Part shown: piece by piece, positions 7,994-17,291 of the stretch
How positions within the stretch are numbered: position 1 is the first letter of the stretch
Layout of the letters: each line of letters starts with the position of its first letter
Source of the DNA: an uncultured bacterium
GTDB taxonomy: Bacteria; Myxococcota_A; Bradymonadia; UBA7976; VGTA01
DNA length: 64,000 nt
NCBI GenBank assembly: GCA_943788935.1
Contig: CALSSE010000003.1
Location: 86,493 to 150,492 of the forward strand
Direction of reading: 5' to 3'
Position numbers and translations under genes: made by a program
The notes under the pieces: generated by a model
Databases searched by the model: none
What the model was told of the DNA's origin: nothing
The model's input: only the letters and a program-made list of their open reading frames with translations

Positions 7994-10696
7994 ATGACTA
8001 GAATCATCATCTGCTTATTGTGCTCACTTTGTCTATCCTCTTGCTTGAGATATATATCAGATCCTGGAGTCAGCGCTAAAGAGCTCATGGTCGGCAGCGA
8101 CGTAGCTGGTGAGATCATGGCTGGCGACAGTGAGGCTGGTGAGATCATGGCTGGCGACAGTGAGGCTGGTGAGATCATGGCTGGCGACAGTGAGGCCGGT
8201 GAGATTATGGCCGGCGACAGCGTGGCCGGTGAGATCATGGCTGGCGACAGCGTGGCCGGTGAGATTATGGCCGGCGACAGCGTGGCCGGTGAGATCATGG
8301 CTGGCGACAGCGTGGCCGGTGAGATTATGGCTGGCGAGCTCTCTTCATCATCCGCTATGATCACATTTGAAGTAGACTTAAGCTGCCCCTCGACCCCTAC
8401 TGACTTTTCAACTGTTTATGTCACAGGCTCATTTTGTAACTGGTGCGATAGAGGTTATCCACTCCTGGACCTGGATGAAGATGGGATCTATACAGGGACA
8501 TTTGAACTCCCTTTTGGTCTATATGAGTATAAATACATTCTCGATATGTTTCGGCATCAAGAAGATCTACTCAGCTATTCATATCTAGGCGAGCAGAGCT
8601 GCGCTCCAAGGACCGACCAACATTCCTACGCTAATCGACTCATAACGCTCAACTCAGATCTGATCATGCAGGACATTTATGGTCATTGCTCTTCATGTGA
8701 TGATCGTCCTTCATCGGACCTCCTCTTTACAGAAATTACTTTTGACGACCCCGAGATCCAATACTTTGTTATGGGTTTTGAAAACGCAATTGGAGGGATC
8801 ATTCAGCATGATCGAGTTGGAAATGAAAATGCTATTGGGCGAATACTTAAAAGTGAAGCAGCGACATCTACATCAGGGGCATTAATCATAACACAGCCTA
8901 ATCAAACCGTTGGAATAATCCCTCTCTCAGAGGAGACCCCTTGGATGAGTGTCACCGCCTATTCATCTCACTTCAATACCCCTATCAGGCTAAAGGTGCA
9001 GAGCTCTACCGACCCCTCCAAGTTCGTTGAAGTGGATAATTATATAAGTGATCGTCATCGTTGGGAGACTCTTTATTTCGACTTTTCAAGACCTGTGGAG
9101 GGAACACCTGCTCTAGATCCTAATGCCATCTACGATAAGATCTCTATCTTCTTTAATTTTGGAGTGAACGGCGCTGATGCTGATGAGAGAGTTTACTATT
9201 TCGATGATCTCACCTTCTGGGGTGAACGCCCCTTAACACGTGCACCCTGTACAGCTCAATCTTGCCCCTACACTTCCATAGAGTGGGTTAATATCGATCA
9301 GGGGAAGTTCACCAAGGGCGTCGATCAAGGGATAGATAACGAGACGCCTGCTCACCTCGTCACGATACCTAACTTACAAGTCATGAAGAGCGAGGTGACG
9401 ATTGGTCAATATCGGTCATGTGTCGATGCTCAAGTCTGTGAGCCATTGAATCAGAACGACACAGGGTGTGTGTGGAGCTCCACAATCAATAGGTATGAGG
9501 ATCACCCCGCGAGGTGCCTCTCGAGAATAGATTTGAGCACTTTTGCCGAGTGGCTCGGCGATCAACACAGCGCTTTCGCGGACGCTCGTTTAATGACAGA
9601 ATCTGAGTGGGAATTTGTAGCGACAAGTAGGGGAGTGACTTCCCCATTCCCATGGGGGGTCGACTTAATAGGTTGTCATCTCGCCCATTATCAAGGCTGT
9701 GAAAGTGGGCCCACTCTACCCACAATCCCAGTCTGCACCACAGCAGGTAATAGTATACAAGGTCTATGTGACCTGCTCGGAAATGTCGCTGAATGGGTCG
9801 CTGATGATTGGCCGAATGACTATCTTAATACCCCTAGAGATGGGAGTCCATTTATCAATACCTCGAGTGATCAAGGAACCATTCGAGGAGGACACTTTGA
9901 TTCTCCCTATACCCCAAGAGGCTCAACTCCGGGCGATCTCTCTACAACGATGCATACAGCGAGTGATCCCAGGCGCCGGGTGCCTCATGTTGGCGGTCGA
10001 CTCGCTCGATTTGGTGAAGTTGACGCTCCTCTTGAGTGGATATCCCTACCGCTGGGGACATGGAATAACTCTCGGGTACTCCCTTTTGATATAATGAAGA
10101 CTGAGATTACAGTGGGTCATTACCGGCGCTGTATGGAGGCCGGAATCTGTGAGGACTTAAGCTCCAATCAACTAGGTAGTTGTGGAGGTCTCGTTACCCT
10201 CCAGTTTAATGGCTATCGAGACCATCACCCTCTCCGCTGTGCGACATTAGATAATATATTAGAGATGACTCAATGGTTAAACAATCAAGCGCTCGGCTAC
10301 CAGTATCGGATCCCTAGCATTAATGAGTGGTTGTATGCGAACTCAAATGCCACAGGAAATGAGACATACCCATGGGGAACACAATCGATCAGCTGTGATG
10401 AAGCCAATGTAGATATGTCATCTTCACAGCAAGGTTGCTCTCTTGATACAGAAGTCGTTTGTTCTCATCCAGCAGGTGATACTAGCCAAGGTTTATGTGA
10501 TATGATTGGTAATGTTGCGGAGCATGCAGTCTCCGGGATCAGAATTCAAAGTAGCCTCAAAGCGATCGGCTTAAGCTATCTCTCAGTCCCTTTGAGCGCC
10601 TCATCTTTTGAAATGCATGAACTCCTCCAAAACCCGCCTATTTATCACGAGAGTTTAGGAGGCCGACTAGTTCGGATCTCAGATCGTGCCCCATGA
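7994..10696 (+). CDS. Repeat-bearing lipoprotein with E-set/CBM-like and two FGE/SUMF1-like domains
   Basis: 900 residues. The signal peptide ends in LSSC (Cys17), a good lipobox. Residues about 37-115 are eight copies of a 10-residue repeat (AGEIMAGDSV/E). Next come a CBM48/E-set-like domain (VTGSFCNWC to YEYKYILD, about 120-200), a jelly-roll-like region ending YYFDDLTFWG (about 240-415), then two formylglycine-generating-enzyme/sulfatase-modifying-factor folds (about 430-665 and 668-895). Each has MKSEVTIGQYR- or MKTEITVGHYR-like entry motifs, a GLCDLLGNVAEW/GLCDMIGNVAEH core and a closing GGRL. Such domains in lipoproteins are often binding or structural modules rather than true oxidases. 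It is likely anchored in the outer membrane and faces outward. Confidence 0.88.
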   Translation: MTRIIICLLCSLCLSSCLRYISDPGVSAKELMVGSDVAGEIMAGDSEAGEIMAGDSEAGEIMAGDSEAGEIMAGDSVAGEIMAGDSVAGEIMAGDSVAGEIMAGDSVAGEIMAGELSSSSAMITFEVDLSCPSTPTDFSTVYVTGSFCNWCDRGYPLLDLDEDGIYTGTFELPFGLYEYKYILDMFRHQEDLLSYSYLGEQSCAPRTDQHSYANRLITLNSDLIMQDIYGHCSSCDDRPSSDLLFTEITFDDPEIQYFVMGFENAIGGIIQHDRVGNENAIGRILKSEAATSTSGALIITQPNQTVGIIPLSEETPWMSVTAYSSHFNTPIRLKVQSSTDPSKFVEVDNYISDRHRWETLYFDFSRPVEGTPALDPNAIYDKISIFFNFGVNGADADERVYYFDDLTFWGERPLTRAPCTAQSCPYTSIEWVNIDQGKFTKGVDQGIDNETPAHLVTIPNLQVMKSEVTIGQYRSCVDAQVCEPLNQNDTGCVWSSTINRYEDHPARCLSRIDLSTFAEWLGDQHSAFADARLMTESEWEFVATSRGVTSPFPWGVDLIGCHLAHYQGCESGPTLPTIPVCTTAGNSIQGLCDLLGNVAEWVADDWPNDYLNTPRDGSPFINTSSDQGTIRGGHFDSPYTPRGSTPGDLSTTMHTASDPRRRVPHVGGRLARFGEVDAPLEWISLPLGTWNNSRVLPFDIMKTEITVGHYRRCMEAGICEDLSSNQLGSCGGLVTLQFNGYRDHHPLRCATLDNILEMTQWLNNQALGYQYRIPSINEWLYANSNATGNETYPWGTQSISCDEANVDMSSSQQGCSLDTEVVCSHPAGDTSQGLCDMIGNVAEHAVSGIRIQSSLKAIGLSYLSVPLSASSFEMHELLQNPPIYHESLGGRLVRISDRAP
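8105..8336 (+). repeat. 30-bp in-frame tandem repeat, about 8 copies
   Basis: Units start at 8105, 8135, 8165 and so on every 30 bases and encode AGEIMAGDS(E/V). Copies differ at only a few bases (ctggcgacagtgag versus ccggcgacagcgtg), pointing to recent expansion. It forms a spacer between the lipid anchor and the folded domains. Confidence 0.95.
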
Positions 10697-10779
10697 GCTT
10701 CATACCGATGATCACAGTCTCTCGGTCTGTGCCCTCCACTCTTCGTGACCGACTTCGATATTAGCGAGTATTGAAGACA

Positions 10780-11406
10780 ATGACCCTCTCTCCGATCTAT
10801 ATTGATGACCAGCAGCAGCTTCTCCATGCGCTGTCTCGTTTTCCAAAACGCTACCTGCTCATCGGATCAGGTGCAGGACTACAATATGCTGATCCTGAGC
10901 AAGCGATTCGTGATGTCATTACCTATATTCAAGCAGACGATGATAGAGATGTCCTTATTATATTTGGTGGAGATACGGCCGATCAAAATAATCCGGACCT
11001 CGGTTATCTCGTTCAGCAACTCAAGATTAAACTTAGGGGGAGAGGACGAGTGCTCTCTGTGCAGTCTTGGCCGGAACATTGTTCCTTCGTAGATTATATC
11101 TATCAATACCCTCGTGAATGGAGTGACGATCGGATGAGTCGAGAGCTTTGGGGTGGTGTCATCGATCACTCTCCAGTGGCAGCGACGCGATATTATTTAA
11201 GTCAAGAGATGCAGGCCGCGCTGAGCGCTGTGATCTGTATTGGGGGAGGACAAATCGCGCAACAAGAGCTCTCATATGCGCTCAAGTGTGGCTTAAAGCA
11301 TCACTATATTCGAGCAGAAGCACGACATAAAAGAGACTCAAGCCTTTATGGCCCTACCGACGACTGGTATGTAAAGCATCAGCCCATTAGCTCAAACGAG
11401 CGATAA
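10780..11406 (+). CDS. Unknown cytosolic protein, Rossmann-like
   Basis: 208 residues from the ATG at 10780; a TTG at 10771 could add three. I do not recognise the family. An early LLIGSGAGLQYA, a beta-strand DVLIIFGGDTAD and a late VICIGGGQIAQQEL suggest a nucleotide-binding Rossmann or SLOG/LOG-like fold, with Gly-rich turns after hydrophobic strands. No signal peptide or membrane segment. It sits alone between the preceding lipoprotein gene and the convergent formyltransferase gene. Confidence 0.65.
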   Translation: MTLSPIYIDDQQQLLHALSRFPKRYLLIGSGAGLQYADPEQAIRDVITYIQADDDRDVLIIFGGDTADQNNPDLGYLVQQLKIKLRGRGRVLSVQSWPEHCSFVDYIYQYPREWSDDRMSRELWGGVIDHSPVAATRYYLSQEMQAALSAVICIGGGQIAQQELSYALKCGLKHHYIRAEARHKRDSSLYGPTDDWYVKHQPISSNER

Positions 11407-11477
11407 AGACCCTAGCTCTTAATACCAAAGCGTATCTCATCAATATTTGGCGCGATTTTTCAGTATAGAGTCAGTCT

Positions 11478-12422
11478 TCATCTTGGAGCGATGGTCGCTC
11501 CAAGGAGAGCCGCCAGGCGCTCCCCTCTCAGACGTCTCCGCCCAATAGAGACATCATCGAGCTGATAAAAGCCCTCTCCACAACGAATAAAACAGCGGCC
11601 TTCATCAAGGAAAGCTTGGCCCACAGGGATCACCTGATCTTCGGCGCTCTGCAGTGGCCTATCGAATACACCTACCCGTCCATGATGAATGACCATCAAC
11701 TCATGGCCCAGCCCACTATAGGCGCATGGTTCAGGAGCGGCCGCTCTTACGAAAGCCTCGACTTGAGTCGCGGTCATCGACCAATCGATCTCTAGCTCAT
11801 CAGGATCTACCAACGGAGCCCATGAGCTCTCACCCTCTTGGGGTTCCCCTTGTAGATGATCTCTCCACTTTTGGGGATCAGAGCGGTGTAACTGAGCAGA
11901 GTCGATCACATAGGAGACCATAAATGAGGCTGCTCGCCTCTCTAGACGAACCGCTAATGCTCCTCCGCTCTCTCTGCGGCGTACATCGATGGTCTCTGCC
12001 ATCAAGATGTGACCCTCATCAAGAGCAGGACTCAAGCGATGAATCGTAATAGCGGTCTTATCCTCTCGATGATAGATGACCCAAAAAGCAGGATCGGGTC
12101 CTCTCCACTTTGGTAAAGCGCTAGGATGAACATTCACACCTGGCGCCAACTTAAGGACGGCCTCGGGAATACGTCGAGGGTAAAATGAACTCACGATCAG
12201 CTCCGGCTGAGTTAAAGCGAGAGCTTCTTGAATCTCGGGGTCATCTAAATTTGGTAAACGCCATCGAGGGAGAGACGGTGATGTCTTTAAGGCGCTAGAG
12301 AGCTTACGTGCTCCCTCACCCCCCGATCGTCCATGGACGATCCCACACAGCTCTACACCTAACTCTTTGGCGCTCAATAGACCTAAGCCTGCTCTCGGGT
12401 CCCCAAAATATAAAACGCGCAT
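11478..12422 (-). CDS. Fmt-like formyltransferase (methionyl-tRNA formyltransferase or paralog)
   Basis: 314 residues, the usual size of Fmt, which puts a formyl group on initiator Met-tRNA using 10-formyltetrahydrofolate. The N-terminal domain has the catalytic pattern NVHPSALPKWRG (Asn and His) and a later Asp in SPALDEGHI, as in Fmt and other formyltransferases. A C-terminal OB-like domain is suggested by RCGEGFYQLDDVSIGRRRLRG. The start MRVLYFGDPRAG differs from the classic Fmt GTPEFA motif, so a paralog acting on another amine is possible; no def gene is next to it. Its ATG overlaps the stop of the metallophosphoesterase gene by one base (TAATG), implying coupled translation. Confidence 0.8.
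   Translation of the reverse strand: MRVLYFGDPRAGLGLLSAKELGVELCGIVHGRSGGEGARKLSSALKTSPSLPRWRLPNLDDPEIQEALALTQPELIVSSFYPRRIPEAVLKLAPGVNVHPSALPKWRGPDPAFWVIYHREDKTAITIHRLSPALDEGHILMAETIDVRRRESGGALAVRLERRAASFMVSYVIDSAQLHRSDPQKWRDHLQGEPQEGESSWAPLVDPDELEIDWSMTATQVEAFVRAAAPEPCAYSGLGHELMVIHHGRVGVFDRPLQSAEDQVIPVGQAFLDEGRCFIRCGEGFYQLDDVSIGRRRLRGERLAALLGATIAPR
11483..11503. other. Perfect 9-bp inverted repeat at the 3' end of the formyltransferase gene
   Basis: TTGGAGCGA-TGG-TCGCTCCAA lies within the last codons of the minus-strand gene. It could fold into a stable hairpin that ends or protects either convergent transcript, but no T-run follows on either strand. Confidence 0.4.
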
Positions 12423-13156
12423 TAAATTCCCAAGAAGAGGCGATGACCAAAAGTATCGGCGAGGTAAGGGGTATTAAAGATCTTACTCGCTGCCGCATTC
12501 ACCTCATAGGGGACTCTAATATATTCAAACTCGCCAGTTGAGCTGTCATATACACCGCAACATGCTCGTGGATCATGATCTCGAGGTTGTCCTACACTCC
12601 CTACGGTGATCACGAATCGATACCCACCTACAAGGTGAAAGCGAGTATTGAGGATCTCTTCTGCGCTCTGTTGGTTGTAATAAAAGCATTTGCAGAGATG
12701 CGAGTGACCAATAAAAGTAACAAAAGGTTGCTCTTCATAGCGCTCGATGAGCGGCGTGATATGCTCGGTTCCAAAGATATACTTGAATGTCGTATAGTCT
12801 ACAGGTGAAGCGTGACAGAAGCTCGCCTCTTCTTGATGCGCTATATAAGGTAGCCCTTGCAGCCACTCAATACTCTCTTGGCTGATCACAGAGCGATGAC
12901 CATCAAGAGCTCGTCGTGCGGCGAGCCTGTAAAACTCATAATTCATTCGATCTGCGACCGCAGCATCATGATTGCCGAGAATAGTGTGAGTAGCGGTCTG
13001 TTTGATGAGTTGACAGCAGGCCTCAGGGTCGCCCCCATAGCCCACCACATCACCGAGGCAGATAATATGGTCTACCTTGAAAGTCTCCAATACTCTCAAA
13101 GTAGCCTCTAAGGCCTCTAAATTAGCGTGAATATCGGAGATAATTCCGTAACGCAT
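12422..13156 (-). CDS. Calcineurin-like metallophosphoesterase (YfcE/ApaH-like)
   Basis: About 245 residues from the ATG at 13156. Motifs of the two-metal phosphoesterase fold are present: ISDIHANLEAL (Asp, His), CLGDVVGYGGDP, ILGNHDAA and IGHSHL. The longer open frame upstream would run into the preceding gene, so the start directly before the SDIHAN block is preferred; it lies 4 bases after that gene's stop. Members hydrolyse phosphodiesters or dinucleotides; the substrate here is unknown. It is part of the tight minus-strand run glnS - unknown - phosphoesterase - formyltransferase. Confidence 0.9.
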   Translation of the reverse strand: MRYGIISDIHANLEALEATLRVLETFKVDHIICLGDVVGYGGDPEACCQLIKQTATHTILGNHDAAVADRMNYEFYRLAARRALDGHRSVISQESIEWLQGLPYIAHQEEASFCHASPVDYTTFKYIFGTEHITPLIERYEEQPFVTFIGHSHLCKCFYYNQQSAEEILNTRFHLVGGYRFVITVGSVGQPRDHDPRACCGVYDSSTGEFEYIRVPYEVNAAASKIFNTPYLADTFGHRLFLGI

Positions 13157-13160
13157 GAGC

Positions 13161-15380
13161 TTAGCTTTCTTTGGTAGAGCGCTCTCTCGATTCTGAATCA
13201 TCAGAGTCAGCCGAGTCTTGAGGAGAGCTAACAAAGACCTGCGTCTTGAGCTCTAAGTCGATCACGCTGTTCATCTGTGTAATCTGAGCGCCAGCGGCGG
13301 CGGTGACTGGATCTATAACATCTTCTTCAATGATATCGACATCATCAATAAGTAAGAAGATTTCTCCCCCAGCATCCGTAAGATATTCTTCCTCAATAAA
13401 ATCTTCTGAGATCAGCTCTATATCGTCCTCATCGACCCCCATGACTCGGTCAATGGGTGGAGGGATATCGCTTTCTATATCATTGATTTCGCTAATATCA
13501 GAGAGGTCGTCAAAAGACTGTTCAAAGATCTCATCTTCGCCCGAAGCGGCCAAGATCTCTTGAGCTTCAATACTCTCAAGACTCTCAAACTCTTGAGCGT
13601 TAGTGGGTTCATCATCCTCGAACTCAGCATCTACGCCCGCTCTTTGCATCGCTTGAAAAGCGAGTTGTTCAACCTCTTCATCAGCATCAATCCCCATCTC
13701 ACTCATTTGTGAGAGGAGTCCATCCCAATTTTCCCATGTCTCAGCAGCGCTCAACCTAGATACTCGGAAGTTAACGTTCACTTCCACGAAATGGGTGATG
13801 CAACGCTGTAGGAGCTCAACATCGCTCTTAGCGAGTCCAAGGGCTACTGCTTGACCTTGAATATTTAAGGGCATATGAATCCCGAACTCAATCGCTGATT
13901 TGAGAACTCGATGTTGCAACCGCCGTAGCCAAGGAATAGGAAAAGACTTGATGAAAATCAAGTAGTCTCGCTGACGCACTGTGCTCCAATAAGACCAAAT
14001 ACTCACCGCTATCATCGCCTCTTGGGCAGATGAGATCTCGGAGAAACTCTCTTGATTGAAGGGGTGCTTCATCTGACCATCACGATCAAAATCCTCAGCT
14101 GCGACCACTGCTCGAGCTTTAGCCGCCCCACTGCTGGTCATCCCCATCTGTTTAATATAATTAATGATATAAGCAGCATTCTCTTCGAGAGGCGCCTCGA
14201 TCATTCGTTGTCCATAGAATTTACCGCTCTTCTTATAGAGAGTTAATTCTAGCTTGAAGCTCTTACGGAGGCTCCGGAGGACTTTGGGCCCGACCGTATT
14301 ATCGATGTGTATAGGCCAGTACAGTTCATCTTGCTGAACACCATCTTTCAGAGTGAAGAGGACGATACACGGTGCACCGAGTTGTAACTCACGATGAAGC
14401 TGAACGCGGATATCAAGATCATCGGTAATCCAACTCTCTGCTCGTCGCTCATCAACCTTTGACGCCAGTTCAATACTCCCATCGGTGATCCTTATATAGT
14501 GATCATCACCTTGAGCAGCCTCAGTATCAAACTGTTTCATATTCTGAGCATATAAAAGTTTCGTCGGCTCTTGTGGCTTCTTTTGGGCAGAGAGGTCCTC
14601 AACCGGCGTCGAGTCCGTAACCGCAGTCGCCTCTATATTTGCGGTCTTTGAGACCGTAGTAGACTGACTTCTCTCAGCAGACTCTGAAACCTTTTGAGGC
14701 GCGATAGACGTCAAGTCCTGGGTATGATCAAGCGCGCTATCGATCAAAGCATCTAGGGCGCTAACCCCTGACGTAATTTTCACCTCTCCAGTGGCCCCTC
14801 TTCCGCTCTCTTCTCTTTTGCCTCGAATAACTTGAGTCTGAGATTCTGCTAGCTCTTGAGCTAGCTCATTTTGAACGGTTTGTGGTGCCTGCAGACGCTG
14901 AGGTAAGCCGCCTATTTTAGGCGCTCGAGGATGAGGGGTCGGGTCAGGACGGGCGTTAATACGATAATCACTAGAGAGCGCTTCAAGTCTAGCAGCCAAA
15001 GAGTGATCCCCGACGACCAGCTCGGGGGTATGGTAGTAAGACTTTGCCGACAGAGACTCTTCATTAGCGATCTTCTTCATGAGGTCAGCCTGAAGCGAGA
15101 GTGCTCGATATGCTAAACTCTTGGGAATGGCGATCAATCCAATCTCTTGCTCTGGACAATCGATCCACACCGCTGTCGCGCCTCCCTCTAGAGCTTTACT
15201 GGGTTTACAAGCATATTGTACTAGATTCTCAAGGCCCACCTCTAATCGCTGTAGTGCGCTTAGGTGCCTCGCATCAATATACCAAATCGCCTCTACTGTG
15301 ATGCTCTCTCCACAGTCACAGATTCCTTTATGACTCTCGGTGATGACACCTGTCTCTTTACGATTTACCATGTTATTCAT
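13161..15380 (-). CDS. Large acidic protein of unknown function with N-terminal CxC motif
   Basis: About 739 residues. The ATG at 15380 has GAGGAGAG upstream and is preferred over the GTG at 15401 that overlaps the glnS stop. Residues about 12-110 hold ICDCGESITVEAIWYIDARH, reminiscent of CpXC-type domains. A Gln/Ser/Thr-rich linker follows, then a folded region (about 300-420, WITDDLDIRVQLHREL to MIEAPLEE) and a helical region (about 430-580). The last 180 residues are strongly acidic with repeated DDIE/EEDVI patterns. No signal peptide or membrane segment, so it is probably cytosolic. Function unknown. Confidence 0.75.
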   Translation of the reverse strand: MNNMVNRKETGVITESHKGICDCGESITVEAIWYIDARHLSALQRLEVGLENLVQYACKPSKALEGGATAVWIDCPEQEIGLIAIPKSLAYRALSLQADLMKKIANEESLSAKSYYHTPELVVGDHSLAARLEALSSDYRINARPDPTPHPRAPKIGGLPQRLQAPQTVQNELAQELAESQTQVIRGKREESGRGATGEVKITSGVSALDALIDSALDHTQDLTSIAPQKVSESAERSQSTTVSKTANIEATAVTDSTPVEDLSAQKKPQEPTKLLYAQNMKQFDTEAAQGDDHYIRITDGSIELASKVDERRAESWITDDLDIRVQLHRELQLGAPCIVLFTLKDGVQQDELYWPIHIDNTVGPKVLRSLRKSFKLELTLYKKSGKFYGQRMIEAPLEENAAYIINYIKQMGMTSSGAAKARAVVAAEDFDRDGQMKHPFNQESFSEISSAQEAMIAVSIWSYWSTVRQRDYLIFIKSFPIPWLRRLQHRVLKSAIEFGIHMPLNIQGQAVALGLAKSDVELLQRCITHFVEVNVNFRVSRLSAAETWENWDGLLSQMSEMGIDADEEVEQLAFQAMQRAGVDAEFEDDEPTNAQEFESLESIEAQEILAASGEDEIFEQSFDDLSDISEINDIESDIPPPIDRVMGVDEDDIELISEDFIEEEYLTDAGGEIFLLIDDVDIIEEDVIDPVTAAAGAQITQMNSVIDLELKTQVFVSSPQDSADSDDSESRERSTKES

Positions 15381-15400
15381 ATCTCTCTCCTCACCTCTCA

Positions 15401-17083
15401 CTAGCGCTTAGCGATCTTCGCCCATGAGTCTTTGAGCGTGATGGTACGATGAAATATTGGAGAGCCTTGATTGGAGCTCTTTATATCTGCCGTGAAGTAA
15501 CCGAGTCGTTCAAACTGGACAGTATCACCTGCTTGAGTGTTCATTAAATGTGGTTCACAGACCACCTCAGACAACACTTCCAAAGAGCTAGGGTTCAGAT
15601 CCTCCAAGAAACTCTCTTTATCTTTACCAGGAGTCATCTCATTGAAGAGTCGATCATAGAGCTTAACCTCTGTAGAGACACCTTTGGAGGCGGACACCCA
15701 GTGAAGTGTTCCTTTGACTTTTCGACCATCAGCGGCTGTCCCACCCTTCGACTCTGGGTCCCATGTACAGCGAAGCTCGATCACCTCACCTTCTGAATCT
15801 TTAATCACTTCTTCACAAGTAATTAAACATGCATATCGCAAGCGAACCTCTTTGCCTGGGCAGAGCCTAAACCATTTTTTGGGCGCGTCCTCTTTAAAGT
15901 CATCACGCTCGATATAGATCTCTTTGGTGAGGTGAAGACTTCGTGACCCAAAGCTATCATCACTGGGATAGAGAGGTGCATCAAAGGTCTCCACATGTCC
16001 CTCAGGGAAATTCGTGATCGTCACCTTAAGAGGCTTTAGAACAGCCATCAGTCGCGGAGAGCTTTGATTCAAGCACTCACGGACCGCATGCTCTAAATGA
16101 CCCACGTCGACCACTCCATAATTTTTAGTGACACCGATCCTCTCACAGAAGTTACGAATCGCCTCTGCGGGATAGCCTCTCCTCCTTAAGCCAGCGATCG
16201 TTGGCATTCTTGGATCATCCCATCCTTCTACATGACCCTCGGAGACGAGGTGTTGAAGTTTGCGCTTGCTCATCACTGTATAAGTGAGATTTAACCTAGA
16301 GAACTCATATTGGTGAGGTCGCTGCGTTGATTCAAAACCGAGATTCTCAAGGAACCAGTCGTAGAGGGGTCTATGATCCTCAAACTCTAAAGTACATATA
16401 GAGTGAGTCACTCCCTCAATCGCGTCAGAGAGTCCATGAGCGAAATCATACATCGGATAAATGCACCAATCATCACCTGTTCGATGATGATGAGCATGTA
16501 GAATTCGATACATCGCGGGATCACGAAAATTAAGATTAGCAGAGCCCATATCGATCTTAGCGCGTAAGACGTGCTCACCCTCTTTAAACTCTCCGCCCTT
16601 CATCTTCTCTAGGAGTGATAGATTATCTTCTATGCTGCGGTCTCGGTAGGGGCTTGGCCGACCGGGCTTATGAAAATCACCGCGATACTCCCTAATCTGT
16701 TCAGCGCTAAGGCTATCAACGTAGGCTTTTCCTTGCTTCACTAAATCGACCGCCATGTCATAGAGTCGATCGAAATAATCTGAAGCAAAATAGAGCCCTT
16801 CACCCCAGCTAAATCCGAGCCATTGTACATCAGTCTTAATTGACTCCACATACTCGGTCTCTTCCTTTGAAGGATTGGTGTCATCGAGCCGCAGGTTACA
16901 TTGACCACCTAACTTCTGGGCGAGACCAAAATTAAGACAGATCGATTTGGCATGACCAATATGTAAATATCCATTGGGTTCAGGAGGAAAACGGGTCATT
17001 AAGCGCCCTTGGTTTTTCCCCTCTTCGATATCGTTAAGAACGATCTCTTCGACAAAATTTGTAGGACGATCTGCGTCGCTCAT
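15401..17083 (-). CDS. glnS: Glutaminyl-tRNA synthetase
   Basis: 560 residues, close to the 554 of E. coli. It charges tRNA-Gln with glutamine. Class I motifs are seen: HIGH as [18 protein letters not shown] near residue 40, and the KMSKS-equivalent [10 protein letters not shown] near 270. The C-terminal anticodon-binding beta-barrels include the [14 protein letters not shown] region. Ends TAG at 15401. It heads the minus-strand run that continues with the unknown acidic protein, the phosphoesterase and the formyltransferase, spaced by 0-20 bases. A true GlnRS argues that this organism does not rely solely on the GatCAB route for Gln-tRNA. Confidence 0.97.
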   Translation of the reverse strand: MSDADRPTNFVEEIVLNDIEEGKNQGRLMTRFPPEPNGYLHIGHAKSICLNFGLAQKLGGQCNLRLDDTNPSKEETEYVESIKTDVQWLGFSWGEGLYFASDYFDRLYDMAVDLVKQGKAYVDSLSAEQIREYRGDFHKPGRPSPYRDRSIEDNLSLLEKMKGGEFKEGEHVLRAKIDMGSANLNFRDPAMYRILHAHHHRTGDDWCIYPMYDFAHGLSDAIEGVTHSICTLEFEDHRPLYDWFLENLGFESTQRPHQYEFSRLNLTYTVMSKRKLQHLVSEGHVEGWDDPRMPTIAGLRRRGYPAEAIRNFCERIGVTKNYGVVDVGHLEHAVRECLNQSSPRLMAVLKPLKVTITNFPEGHVETFDAPLYPSDDSFGSRSLHLTKEIYIERDDFKEDAPKKWFRLCPGKEVRLRYACLITCEEVIKDSEGEVIELRCTWDPESKGGTAADGRKVKGTLHWVSASKGVSTEVKLYDRLFNEMTPGKDKESFLEDLNPSSLEVLSEVVCEPHLMNTQAGDTVQFERLGYFTADIKSSNQGSPIFHRTITLKDSWAKIAKR

Positions 17084-17291
17084 AACCTATTTTCCTCAGC
17101 TGGTTTGCATCTATTCAGAGATATAGTGCGCTACCTTACCAAAAAGGCACTCAGTCCGAAACTGAAATGGCACATCATTATTGATCCGAGACCAAAGCCC
17201 TCAATAAGGCCCTCATCACTTGATCAACCGAGATCATTCAGAGCTACAATCCGAGTAAAACTTTACCCCATTGCGATCCTTGAGCTGAGTA

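Noticed and set aside
7807..8001. 64-codon hydrophobic frame before the FGE-like lipoprotein
   Set aside because: It overlaps the next gene's start, has no good ribosome site and no recognisable family; probably chance in AT-rich DNA.
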